The translations under genes were made by a program, and so were the position numbers. This document shows, piece after piece, positions 34,622-41,545 of a stretch of 64,000 bases of DNA (its first letter is position 1; every line of letters starts with the position of its first letter). The notes beneath the pieces were generated by a model. The model had not been told where the DNA came from, did no database searches, and saw only the letters and a program-made list of their open reading frames with translations. Source of the DNA: Pedobacter arcticus A12 (GTDB lineage: Bacteria; Bacteroidota; Bacteroidia; Sphingobacteriales; Sphingobacteriaceae); contig NZ_JH947125.1 in assembly GCF_000302595.1 (NCBI RefSeq), positions 890,299 through 954,298 on the forward strand, written 5' to 3'.

Positions 34622-36529
34622 TTATTTCCCAATACTGGTAATCGTAAACTCAGTTCGTCTATTATTAGCCCTTCCTTCTTCCGTATTATTATCAGCCATC
34701 GGTGTTGATTCGCCGTAACCTTTATAAGTTAATCGCTTGCTGTTTATGCCGTTGCTTATTAAGTAATTGTAAACAGCTTTAGATCTGTTCTGAGACAAAA
34801 TCAAGTTGGACTGATCATTCCCGATATCATCAGTATGTCCACTAATCTCAATCTCCGTTTTTGGGTTTTCTTTTAAAAACTCAATTAACTTTTGTAATTC
34901 TGTTTTAGATGCTGGCTTTAAATCGAACTTATTGCTATCGAAAAATATATTCTTAAGCACTACTTTTTTACCAATAGCAATTTTTTGTAAAGGCACTTCA
35001 ATTATAATAGGTTTGCCAATCTGATTCTTTTCTATCGAAAAATTCTCGGAATAAAACAGGTAGCCATCTTTAGAAACATTGATGCTATATTCTTTCCCGG
35101 TTGATAGGGTAGTCAAAAATGTACCGTCAATTCTATCAGAATAAGAGATGTGCAAAGTTTTCTCATCTTGTAAATCACTAATATCTACTAAAGCACCCAG
35201 CCTTACTTTTGTTTCTGCATCAAAAACAACTCCTTTTACGTAGTTAACCGCAACCGGACGGATGTTTTCGGGTAAAGGGAATGAATAAATATCAAAACCA
35301 CCGTAGCCGTTAAAATTATCAGACGAGAAATAAGCTTTTGTGCCACTGGCGTTAATCGTAAGGCCACTTTCTTCGCCATAAGTGTTAATGGGGTAACCCA
35401 AGTTTTTGGGCAAACCCCAGTTGCCAGCAGTGTCTAATCTCGAAATGAATAAATCTTTATTACCTAAACCTACCCAACCGTTTGAAGAAAAGTAAAGTGT
35501 TTGATTATCGGGATGTATAAATGGCGATTGCTCATCGTAAGGAGTATTGATGTTAGGACCTAAATTTACGGGCATTGCCCATTTTCCTTCCTCATCAATA
35601 TCACTTTTCCAAATATCGTAACTTCCAAAACCGCCACGTCTATCACTTACAAAATAAAGCGTTTTACCGTCTGCAGATAACGAAGGTTGAGATTCCCACC
35701 CTTTGGTGTTGATTGGAAATCCTAAATTAACGGGCTTGCTCCAACCTTCACCTTCTTTTTGCGAAACGTAAATATCACACCTGCCCAAACCATCGGGTCT
35801 GTTGCAACCGGTAAAAAATAAAAATTGTCCGTCTGGCGATAAACATTGTGCGCCTTCGTTGTACGACGGTGTATTGATGTTATTACTTAAATAAGTAGCT
35901 TTTGTCCAGCTGTCCCCATTTTTATAGCTTCGATAAAAATCCTCATTACGGTTAATCTGGCGGGTGAAAATCAAGGTGTTTTCGTCGGTGGTGATTGTTG
36001 CTAAGTATTCTTGTTCTGCCGTATTTACGTTCGGACCCAGGTTTTCGGGTTTGAAAGGAACAGGGTTTTTTAGCGCTTCTATTGCAAACTCACAGTCTTT
36101 AATATACTTGTCAGCCAGTACAATCCGCTCAATAGATGGATTCCCTTGACTTTTATAAAGTTTATAGTGGTTTAATGCCTGCTCATAATCGCCGGTTTTT
36201 AGCTCACTTTCTGCAAAATAGTAATAACGCTCTGGCGCAAAATTCGGGTTAATTTTAAATGCTTGTTTATAGTTTTCTTTGGCTTTTAAATAATTAAACG
36301 TTACCCGATAAACATCTGCCAACAGTAAATGTGCTTCTATAAATTCTCCATCTTGTTTAATCGCAGCGATGAGTTCACTGCCGGCTTGTTCAAATTCGTT
36401 TAAATCTAATAATGACCTCGCTTTTTCGTAGCTTTTTATTGCATTTCTGCTGTTAGATGAATATTTAGTTTGTGACGCACCAACTTGGAAAGCTAAGAGT
36501 AAGATTACTAGGTGAGCGAGGCGTTTCAT
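34622..36529 (-). CDS. OmpA-family outer membrane protein with TPR and WD40-like repeats
   Basis: 635 residues. After a signal peptide (MKRLAHLVILLLAFQVGAS) come TPR-like helices (about 25-150), then PD40/WD40-like beta-propeller repeats (about 170-400; FFTGCNRPDGLGRCDIYVS, LYFVSDRRGGFGSYDIWKS, LYFSSNGWVGLGNKDLF, AYFSSDNFNGYGGFDIYSF), a carboxypeptidase-regulatory-like segment (about 415-500), and the peptidoglycan-binding OmpA domain (about 520-632; FFDSNKFDLKP, EISGHTDDIGND, GRANNRRTEF). This architecture is very common in Bacteroidetes outer membranes. It anchors the outer membrane to the wall; the propeller partner is unknown. Confidence 0.93.
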   Translation of the reverse strand: MKRLAHLVILLLAFQVGASQTKYSSNSRNAIKSYEKARSLLDLNEFEQAGSELIAAIKQDGEFIEAHLLLADVYRVTFNYLKAKENYKQAFKINPNFAPERYYYFAESELKTGDYEQALNHYKLYKSQGNPSIERIVLADKYIKDCEFAIEALKNPVPFKPENLGPNVNTAEQEYLATITTDENTLIFTRQINRNEDFYRSYKNGDSWTKATYLSNNINTPSYNEGAQCLSPDGQFLFFTGCNRPDGLGRCDIYVSQKEGEGWSKPVNLGFPINTKGWESQPSLSADGKTLYFVSDRRGGFGSYDIWKSDIDEEGKWAMPVNLGPNINTPYDEQSPFIHPDNQTLYFSSNGWVGLGNKDLFISRLDTAGNWGLPKNLGYPINTYGEESGLTINASGTKAYFSSDNFNGYGGFDIYSFPLPENIRPVAVNYVKGVVFDAETKVRLGALVDISDLQDEKTLHISYSDRIDGTFLTTLSTGKEYSINVSKDGYLFYSENFSIEKNQIGKPIIIEVPLQKIAIGKKVVLKNIFFDSNKFDLKPASKTELQKLIEFLKENPKTEIEISGHTDDIGNDQSNLILSQNRSKAVYNYLISNGINSKRLTYKGYGESTPMADNNTEEGRANNRRTEFTITSIGK

Positions 36530-36559
36530 AAAATTGGTTTAACAATAAAGCTAAAAATT

Positions 36560-37189
36560 TTAAGGGATATTTAAGAATTTATGCGTTTGTAAAGATATTT
36601 CCCATTTGGGGTTGTTCATTACGTAGTCAATAATTAAGGGTGTCATCTCCGACGATTTAGACCACTCTGGCTGTAGGTACAATTTACAATTTGGTGATAC
36701 CATTTCGGCATGCTCCTCTGCCCATAAAAAATCGCTTTTATTAAAAACAATCACTTTTAATTCATTTGCGAAAGGTGCAATATCTTTTCTAGGAGCTTTA
36801 AATTTCTTTGGCGATAAACAGATCCAGTCCCAAAATCCAGAAAGCGGATAAGCGCCCGAAGTTTCAATAAACGTTGCGATACCTTTCGCTTTAAGTTGTT
36901 GGGTAAGGTTGTCTAAATTATATAACAATGGTTCGCCTCCGGTTACTACAACAGCTTTTCCTGGATGTTTATCAGCGTTTTCAACAATGGTTTCTATAGG
37001 AGTAAGTGGGTGCAAATCTGCATCCCAGCTTTCTTTAACATCACACCAGTGGCAGCCTACATCGCAACCACCAAGTCTAATAAAATAGGCTGCTTTTCCA
37101 GAGTGGTAACCTTCTCCTTGTATGGTATAAAACTCTTCCATTAAAGGAAGCAATGTCCCGTCTTCAGGGATTATATTTTTCGTTTTCAA
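36560..37189 (-). CDS. queE: 7-carboxy-7-deazaguanine synthase
   Basis: 209 residues. EEFYTIQGEGYHSGKAAYFIRLGGCDVGCHWCDVKESW holds the radical-SAM cysteines Cys42, Cys46 and Cys49; VVTGGEPLLYNL is the SAM-binding GGE motif. It turns carboxytetrahydropterin into carboxydeazaguanine in queuosine biosynthesis, following QueD (gene at 29513). The palindrome at 37223-37236 is centred about 40 bp from its start codon, so it may be affected by the oxygen regulator. Confidence 0.94.
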   Translation of the reverse strand: MKTKNIIPEDGTLLPLMEEFYTIQGEGYHSGKAAYFIRLGGCDVGCHWCDVKESWDADLHPLTPIETIVENADKHPGKAVVVTGGEPLLYNLDNLTQQLKAKGIATFIETSGAYPLSGFWDWICLSPKKFKAPRKDIAPFANELKVIVFNKSDFLWAEEHAEMVSPNCKLYLQPEWSKSSEMTPLIIDYVMNNPKWEISLQTHKFLNIP

Positions 37190-37222
37190 TAGTACAAAGA
37201 TAGGTTATTTTATAAATACAGG

Positions 37223-37236
37223 ATGATTAGCATCAT
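37223..37236. promoter_or_regulatory. Predicted FNR/FixK-type operator near queE and a candidate RNA
   Basis: ATGATTAGCATCAT is a perfect palindrome with TGAT-N4-ATCA, the same type as at 3503-3516. It could act on queE (minus) or on a plus-strand transcript ending at 37562. Confidence 0.45.
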
Positions 37237-37339
37237 TTTTTGACATAATGTTACAAAACATAAAAGCTGATTATAGGTGCGGTTAGCCATAAATGACGTG
37301 TATTTTTTGTTGAACCTCGAAAACCTGGTAAACAATGTT

Positions 37340-37562
37340 TGCCTATCCATAATAGCAACAATACTTTACGGAGGTATTGACAAGCGATATAGGATACTTG
37401 CGAATGCATTTTACCAAACTTCGGTAAGAGATGGGAGGTAAAGCATTAAGGCGATGGATAAGAATTCGCCATATGTACAAGAAATGGCTGGGGTAAATTT
37501 ACGGAAAAGTAGCATGAGTTAAACCAACAGCGATTCTACCGTTGGTTTAACTAATTTTTTTT
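37340..37562 (+). ncRNA. Candidate structured non-coding RNA of unknown class
   Basis: The 400-bp gap between queE and the YhcH-like gene has no plausible protein, yet ends in a strong plus-strand terminator although no plus-strand gene precedes it. The stretch folds by eye: an outer stem TATCCAT (37344-37350) with ATGGATA (37454-37460) encloses hairpins CAATAC/GTATTG (37359-37364 with 37374-37379), CAAG/CTTG (37381-37400) and an 11-bp stem with a 2-nt bulge (37403-37415 with 37437-37447). GGCGA/TCGCC (37450-37470) competes with the outer stem. A weak promoter-like TTG...AATGTTTG lies at about 37312-37340. It does not match rnpB, tmRNA or SRP RNA signatures I know; 6S RNA is not excluded. Ends are estimates. 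Confidence 0.4.
37517..37562 (+). terminator. Plus-strand terminator with no upstream plus-strand gene
   Basis: Perfect 12-bp stem (AGTTAAACCAAC with GTTGGTTTAACT), 12-nt loop, then AA and eight T on the plus strand. The minus-strand side continues CATGCTAC, which is not T-rich, so the hairpin fits plus-strand transcription. Confidence 0.8.
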
Positions 37563-37589
37563 AGGCAAAAAAGATCGTCTGGCGCAATC

Positions 37590-38168
37590 TTATTCTGCTA
37601 CCCTAATCTTTATCACTAGTTTCTTTACTTTCTCTTGGTTTACCATAATGCTGGGGCGGTGTGTGGTGCCTGGGAAAAATAAATAGAAAGTACTTGAATC
37701 TGCTACATAAAATTTTCCGCCATTAATGTCAAAAATGGCAATATCATGCGCCGCATCATAAGGGCGGATTACTTTCTCATTTTCAAAAGATGCTTCTCCC
37801 ATTTTTTCTTTTCCGCGGATAATATACTGCAGATCAATATATTTTTTATGCGCTTCCCATTTAGTGTCTTCAAACCGTTTGTCCACAGATTCCGTAATGG
37901 ATGCAAAAACGTTTTCGCCATCAATCGGGTATTTCCCCGGAGCTAATTCTTCTAAATTATGCGTCGCCATAAACTGAAATGCTTTGTCCCAAGTGCTTTT
38001 GTTTGCATAATATTGTTTCTGAAATTCTGTAAGGTCTACATCTTTGTAAACTACAGGTTTTAAAGTCATTGCAGATGGTTGCTTTTTAAGCCAGTGTTGA
38101 GCTTTGTTTGTACTACAGGCAGCTAGTAGGGTAGTTGCTAATAAAATAGCGGATATTTTGAGTCTCAT
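37590..38168 (-). CDS. YhcH/YjgK/YiaL-family (DUF386) protein with lipoprotein signal
   Basis: 192 residues. The signal MRLKISAILLATTLLAAC has lipobox LAAC with Cys18. The mature part is a DUF386 cupin-like domain: ENVFASITESVDKRFEDTKWEAHKKYIDLQYIIRGKEKMG, then FYLFFPGTTHRPSIM and KKLVIKIRV, with the family's conserved His, Glu and Asp residues. Cytoplasmic members act on sugars such as sialic acid; export as a lipoprotein is less usual and suggests glycan handling outside the inner membrane. Single gene; 188 bp of unannotated spacer precedes the divergent fabG. Confidence 0.85.
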   Translation of the reverse strand: MRLKISAILLATTLLAACSTNKAQHWLKKQPSAMTLKPVVYKDVDLTEFQKQYYANKSTWDKAFQFMATHNLEELAPGKYPIDGENVFASITESVDKRFEDTKWEAHKKYIDLQYIIRGKEKMGEASFENEKVIRPYDAAHDIAIFDINGGKFYVADSSTFYLFFPGTTHRPSIMVNQEKVKKLVIKIRVAE

Positions 38169-38356
38169 AATTGTGTATTTCGGTATTAAAAGTACGACGA
38201 AATGTATTTAATATTTTAAATTTCTTCATTTTAATTGTGTAAATCTTTTTGAATGGCCACATCATTGTGAACAACTCGATAAGCCCAACGCAATTCTAAT
38301 TGTTGGTGATATTTGTAAAAATTAGTTAATTTCACGATTTATAATAATATTTAAGC

Positions 38357-39100
38357 ATGAAATTGTTGGAAGGAAAAACTGCTCTAATTACCGGAGCTTC
38401 TAAAGGAATTGGTCGTAAAATCGCTGAAAAATTTGCAGAACATGGAGCAAATGTTGCTTTCACGTATCTATCGTCTGTTGAAAAGGGTTTGGCTTTAGAA
38501 GAAGAGTTGAAATCTTTTGGAACGCAGATTAAAGGTTACCGTTCTGACGCTTCAAAATTTGCAGAGGCAGAACAATTGATTAATGATATTGTTGCAGATT
38601 TTGGCACTTTAGATATCGTAATCAATAACGCAGGGATTACAAAAGATGGATTGCTAATGCGTATGAGCGAGCAAAATTTCGACGACGTAATTGAAGTGAA
38701 CCTGAAGTCCGTTTTTAATACTACAAAAGCGGCTTCGAAAATAATGATGAAGAACCGTAAAGGTGTATTTATCAATATGAGCTCTATTGTTGGTGTTCAA
38801 GGAAATGCCGGTCAAGCTAATTATGCGGCTTCAAAAGCCGGTATTATTGGTTTTACAAAGTCAGTAGCTAAAGAATTAGGTTCAAGAAACATTAGGGCAA
38901 ACGTGGTTGCGCCAGGGTTTATTAAAACCGAAATGACAGAAGTTTTAGATCCTAAAGTTGTAGAAGGTTGGGAGAAAGATATTCCGTTAAAAAGAGCTGG
39001 AGAAACAGAGGATATTGCAAATGTATGCGTGTTCTTAGCGTCTGATATGAGCGCTTACGTTACCGGGCAAGTACTTAGTGTTTGTGGCGGAATGCTTTAA
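38357..39100 (+). CDS. fabG: 3-oxoacyl-[acyl-carrier-protein] reductase
   Basis: 247 residues, a classical short-chain dehydrogenase. GASKGIG (13-19) binds NADPH, NNAG follows at 90-93, and the catalytic residues are Ser143, Tyr156 and Lys160. The C-terminus VTGQVLSVCGGML is typical of FabG. It reduces 3-oxoacyl-ACP in fatty acid synthesis. It stands alone with its own terminator rather than in a fab operon. Confidence 0.9.
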   Translation: MKLLEGKTALITGASKGIGRKIAEKFAEHGANVAFTYLSSVEKGLALEEELKSFGTQIKGYRSDASKFAEAEQLINDIVADFGTLDIVINNAGITKDGLLMRMSEQNFDDVIEVNLKSVFNTTKAASKIMMKNRKGVFINMSSIVGVQGNAGQANYAASKAGIIGFTKSVAKELGSRNIRANVVAPGFIKTEMTEVLDPKVVEGWEKDIPLKRAGETEDIANVCVFLASDMSAYVTGQVLSVCGGML

Positions 39101-39144
39101 GCTAAGAAGCAGAAAGTTAAAATCTTTCTGATAATCGGAAATAA

Positions 39145-39179
39145 TAAAAAGAGCAAAGTACTAAATTTTGCTCTTTTTA
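39145..39179 (+). terminator. Terminator of fabG
   Basis: Perfect 13-bp stem (TAAAAAGAGCAAA and complement) with a 9-nt loop and T run. Confidence 0.85.
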
Positions 39180-39208
39180 GTTTTAGAAGTAATTATTAAA
39201 TTTATAAA

Positions 39209-39928
39209 ATGAAAAACAGATTTATATTACCAGCAATAATTATGGGCGTTTCGGCTATTATCGTTGCTTTTGTACTCGCCAAAGGGTTGAAAAACATTAA
39301 ATCGGACCAAACAATAAATGTAACTGGTTCGGCAAAGCAACTTATTGTTTCTGATTTGGGGATATTAAAAGGTAATTTTAATATCGAAGCGTCAACAGCT
39401 CCGGAAGCATATAATGAATTGTCTCGTCAGCGACCATTAGTGGTGCAGTTTTTAAAATCGAAAGGGTTTAAGGATGCAGATATTGATCTAAAAACAATTA
39501 ATGTTTATCCGCAATATAATTACAATAATGGCGGGCAACAGCTAGGAGTGAGGGCGTATAGTATAAACCAGTCTCTAGAAGTTAGTTCAACTGATGTGAA
39601 CAAAATTAAGGATGTTTCAATAGCTATTGCTTCCTTGTTTGCGCAAGGTTTAAACTTTAATGTTAACGCACCAGAATATTATTATACAAAACTGAGCGAT
39701 GTTAAAGTGGATATCCAAGCGGCTGCGGCAAAAGATGCAATGATCCGTGGAGAAAAAGTAGCCGAAGCAACAAACCGAAGTTTAGGAACTTTAACAAATG
39801 CGAGAATGGGCGTTTTACAAATTACTCCAGAGAATTCAAACATGACTTCTGACTATGGGATAAATGATGTGAGCTCTATCCGTAAAGAAATTACAGCGGT
39901 GGTTAATGCCAATTTTGAGATTGAGTAG
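39209..39928 (+). CDS. SIMPL-domain protein (DUF541)
   Basis: 239 residues. An N-terminal membrane anchor or signal (FILPAIIMGVSAIIVAFVLAKGL) precedes the SIMPL domain: INVTGSAKQLIVSDLGILKG, AYNELSRQRPLVVQFLKSKGF, SINQSLEVSSTDVNKIKDVS and the helix AAAAKDAMIRGEKVAEATNRSLG. Members are periplasmic or envelope proteins such as E. coli YggE, linked to oxidative stress, with no fixed biochemical role. Single gene. Confidence 0.88.
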   Translation: MKNRFILPAIIMGVSAIIVAFVLAKGLKNIKSDQTINVTGSAKQLIVSDLGILKGNFNIEASTAPEAYNELSRQRPLVVQFLKSKGFKDADIDLKTINVYPQYNYNNGGQQLGVRAYSINQSLEVSSTDVNKIKDVSIAIASLFAQGLNFNVNAPEYYYTKLSDVKVDIQAAAAKDAMIRGEKVAEATNRSLGTLTNARMGVLQITPENSNMTSDYGINDVSSIRKEITAVVNANFEIE

Positions 39929-39937
39929 TTTTTTTAG

Positions 39938-40150
39938 TTAGTCGACTCTACTGTAAAGTCTGCATTGACAAACAATTTTAATGTGACAGTAATTTCAGAT
40001 GGACACACTACAGCAGACAGACCATCTCTAACAGCCAAGCAAGTTATTGCACATTATAATTGGGTTTGGAAAGAGATGACACCTGCGAGAGGACAAATTG
40101 AAATAATTACCTGTAATGAATATTTAGAAAAAAGCAAAAACGTTCTATAA
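39938..40150 (+). pseudogene. C-terminal remnant of an isochorismatase-family cysteine hydrolase
   Basis: The frame reads LVDSTVKSALTNNFNVTV and then ISDGHTTADRPSLTAKQVIAHYNWVW, which is the last third of isochorismatase-like hydrolases. A stop (TAG) sits immediately before Leu at 39938, exactly where the catalytic Cys-Val-Asp would begin, so Asp, Lys and Cys of the active site are all missing. The preceding 9 bp separate it from the SIMPL gene. It is best seen as a 5'-deleted gene whose upstream part was lost, perhaps in the event that brought the SIMPL gene next to it. Expression as a 61-residue protein from TTG at 39965 is unlikely. Confidence 0.8.
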
Positions 40151-40289
40151 ACATAGGTTCGAATCATTTCGGGCCATAACTTTCAATCCGTTACTTCTTT
40201 TTATTGAATTTTGCCAGCAGACACAGGTTCTGCATTAAAATTACAATTTTTCAAACCTTCCAATCGTTTGGTTCTTCTCATAAAAAACG

Positions 40290-40326
40290 AAAAGCCCTCA
40301 AATTGATTATTCGTCCGAGGGCTTTT
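40290..40326 (-). terminator. Bidirectional hairpin terminator after the alcohol dehydrogenase gene
   Basis: Stem AAAAGCCCTC with GAGGGCTTTT, 17-nt loop, A-rich and T-rich flanks. It lies 22 bp past the minus-strand dehydrogenase stop. Confidence 0.8.
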
Positions 40327-40347
40327 TAATTTTGAAGCTAAGCTTTT

Positions 40348-41397
40348 TTAATTTTTTAAACTCGCCATATCAATTACAAATCGGTAATGTACATCACCAT
40401 TTAATGTGCGCTCATAAGCTTCATTAACCTGGTCAATATTAATCAGTTCAATATCCGAAACAATATTATGCTCGGCACAGTAATCCAGCATTTCTTGGGT
40501 TTCCTTAATTCCGCCGACTAAAGATCCAACTAAACTTCTGCGGCCTAATATTAAACTAAATGCCGAAACAGGTAACGGTTCTGGTGGCGCACCCAACAAA
40601 ACCATAGTTCCGTTAGTTTTAAGCAAGCTCAAATATTCGTTGTAATCATGTTTGGCAGATACGGTATTTATAATCAGATCAAATGAACTTGCCATTTTCT
40701 CCATATTACCTTTATCGGTGGTCAGTTTAAAATGGTGTGCACCTAGTTCTCTTGCATCCTTTTCTTTTTCTGGAGAACGGCTCAACATGGTAACTTCTGC
40801 ACCCATAGACGATGCAATTTTAACTGCCATATGTCCTAAACCACCCAAACCTACAACAGCTACTTTATCCCCTTTTTTACAGTTCCAATGCTTTAATGGC
40901 GAGTAAGTGGTGATCCCAGCACACAAAAGCGGTGCAACAGCTGCTAAATCTAACTTGTCAGAAACTTTTAAAACAAATTTTTCTGTCACTACAATATGGC
41001 TCGAGTATCCACCGTAAGTAATCGTTTTTTTATCTTGTAAATGGGAATTGTATGTCTGCGAATGACCATTTTCGCAATACTGTTCTAAATCATCTTCGCA
41101 ATTTCCACAATGCCCGCAAGAATCTACAAAGCAACCAACACCCACTGTATCACCAATCTTATGCGATTTAACTTTTGAGCCTATTTTGCTTACTTTTCCA
41201 ACAATTTCGTGACCTGGAACTACAGGATACATTGTTCCGCCCCATTCATTACGGGCAGTATGAATATCGGAATGGCAAACGCCACAAAATAAAATTTCAA
41301 TTTCCACGTCATTTTCGCTTACACCTCTTCTGTCTAGCTGAAAAGGGGCTAATGGTTTATCTGCTTTCTCAGCAGCATATGCTTTTACTTGAGTCAT
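40348..41397 (-). CDS. Zinc-dependent alcohol dehydrogenase, NAD(P)-type (YahK/CAD-like)
   Basis: 349 residues of the medium-chain dehydrogenase family. Catalytic zinc ligands include Cys41 in CGVCHSDIH and His63-Glu64 in PGHEIVG; the structural zinc site is CGHCGNCEDDLEQYC. NAD(P) binds at GLGGLGHMAVKIA. The residue pattern GVCHSD and ELGAHHF matches the cinnamyl/YahK aldehyde reductase group, which reduces a range of aldehydes with NADPH. Single gene. Confidence 0.9.
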   Translation of the reverse strand: MTQVKAYAAEKADKPLAPFQLDRRGVSENDVEIEILFCGVCHSDIHTARNEWGGTMYPVVPGHEIVGKVSKIGSKVKSHKIGDTVGVGCFVDSCGHCGNCEDDLEQYCENGHSQTYNSHLQDKKTITYGGYSSHIVVTEKFVLKVSDKLDLAAVAPLLCAGITTYSPLKHWNCKKGDKVAVVGLGGLGHMAVKIASSMGAEVTMLSRSPEKEKDARELGAHHFKLTTDKGNMEKMASSFDLIINTVSAKHDYNEYLSLLKTNGTMVLLGAPPEPLPVSAFSLILGRRSLVGSLVGGIKETQEMLDYCAEHNIVSDIELINIDQVNEAYERTLNGDVHYRFVIDMASLKN

Positions 41398-41545
41398 AAA
41401 TCTTTTGTTATACTTTTAAAACGTTTAAATTGGGTTTTAGTTTTTCTGATGTGAATAAAAAGGAGCGGTAAACGCAAACTCCTGTAAAATTGAATACTGC
41501 GAAACTTTATTTATCAATACTAAAGCCGCATCTTTACAGTCAGAT

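Noticed and set aside
37344-37460. Cloverleaf-like fold suggesting an unusual tRNA
   Set aside because: A 7-bp outer stem with three hairpins looks tRNA-like, but the length (117 nt), absence of a TTCGA T loop and lack of a proper anticodon arm rule it out.
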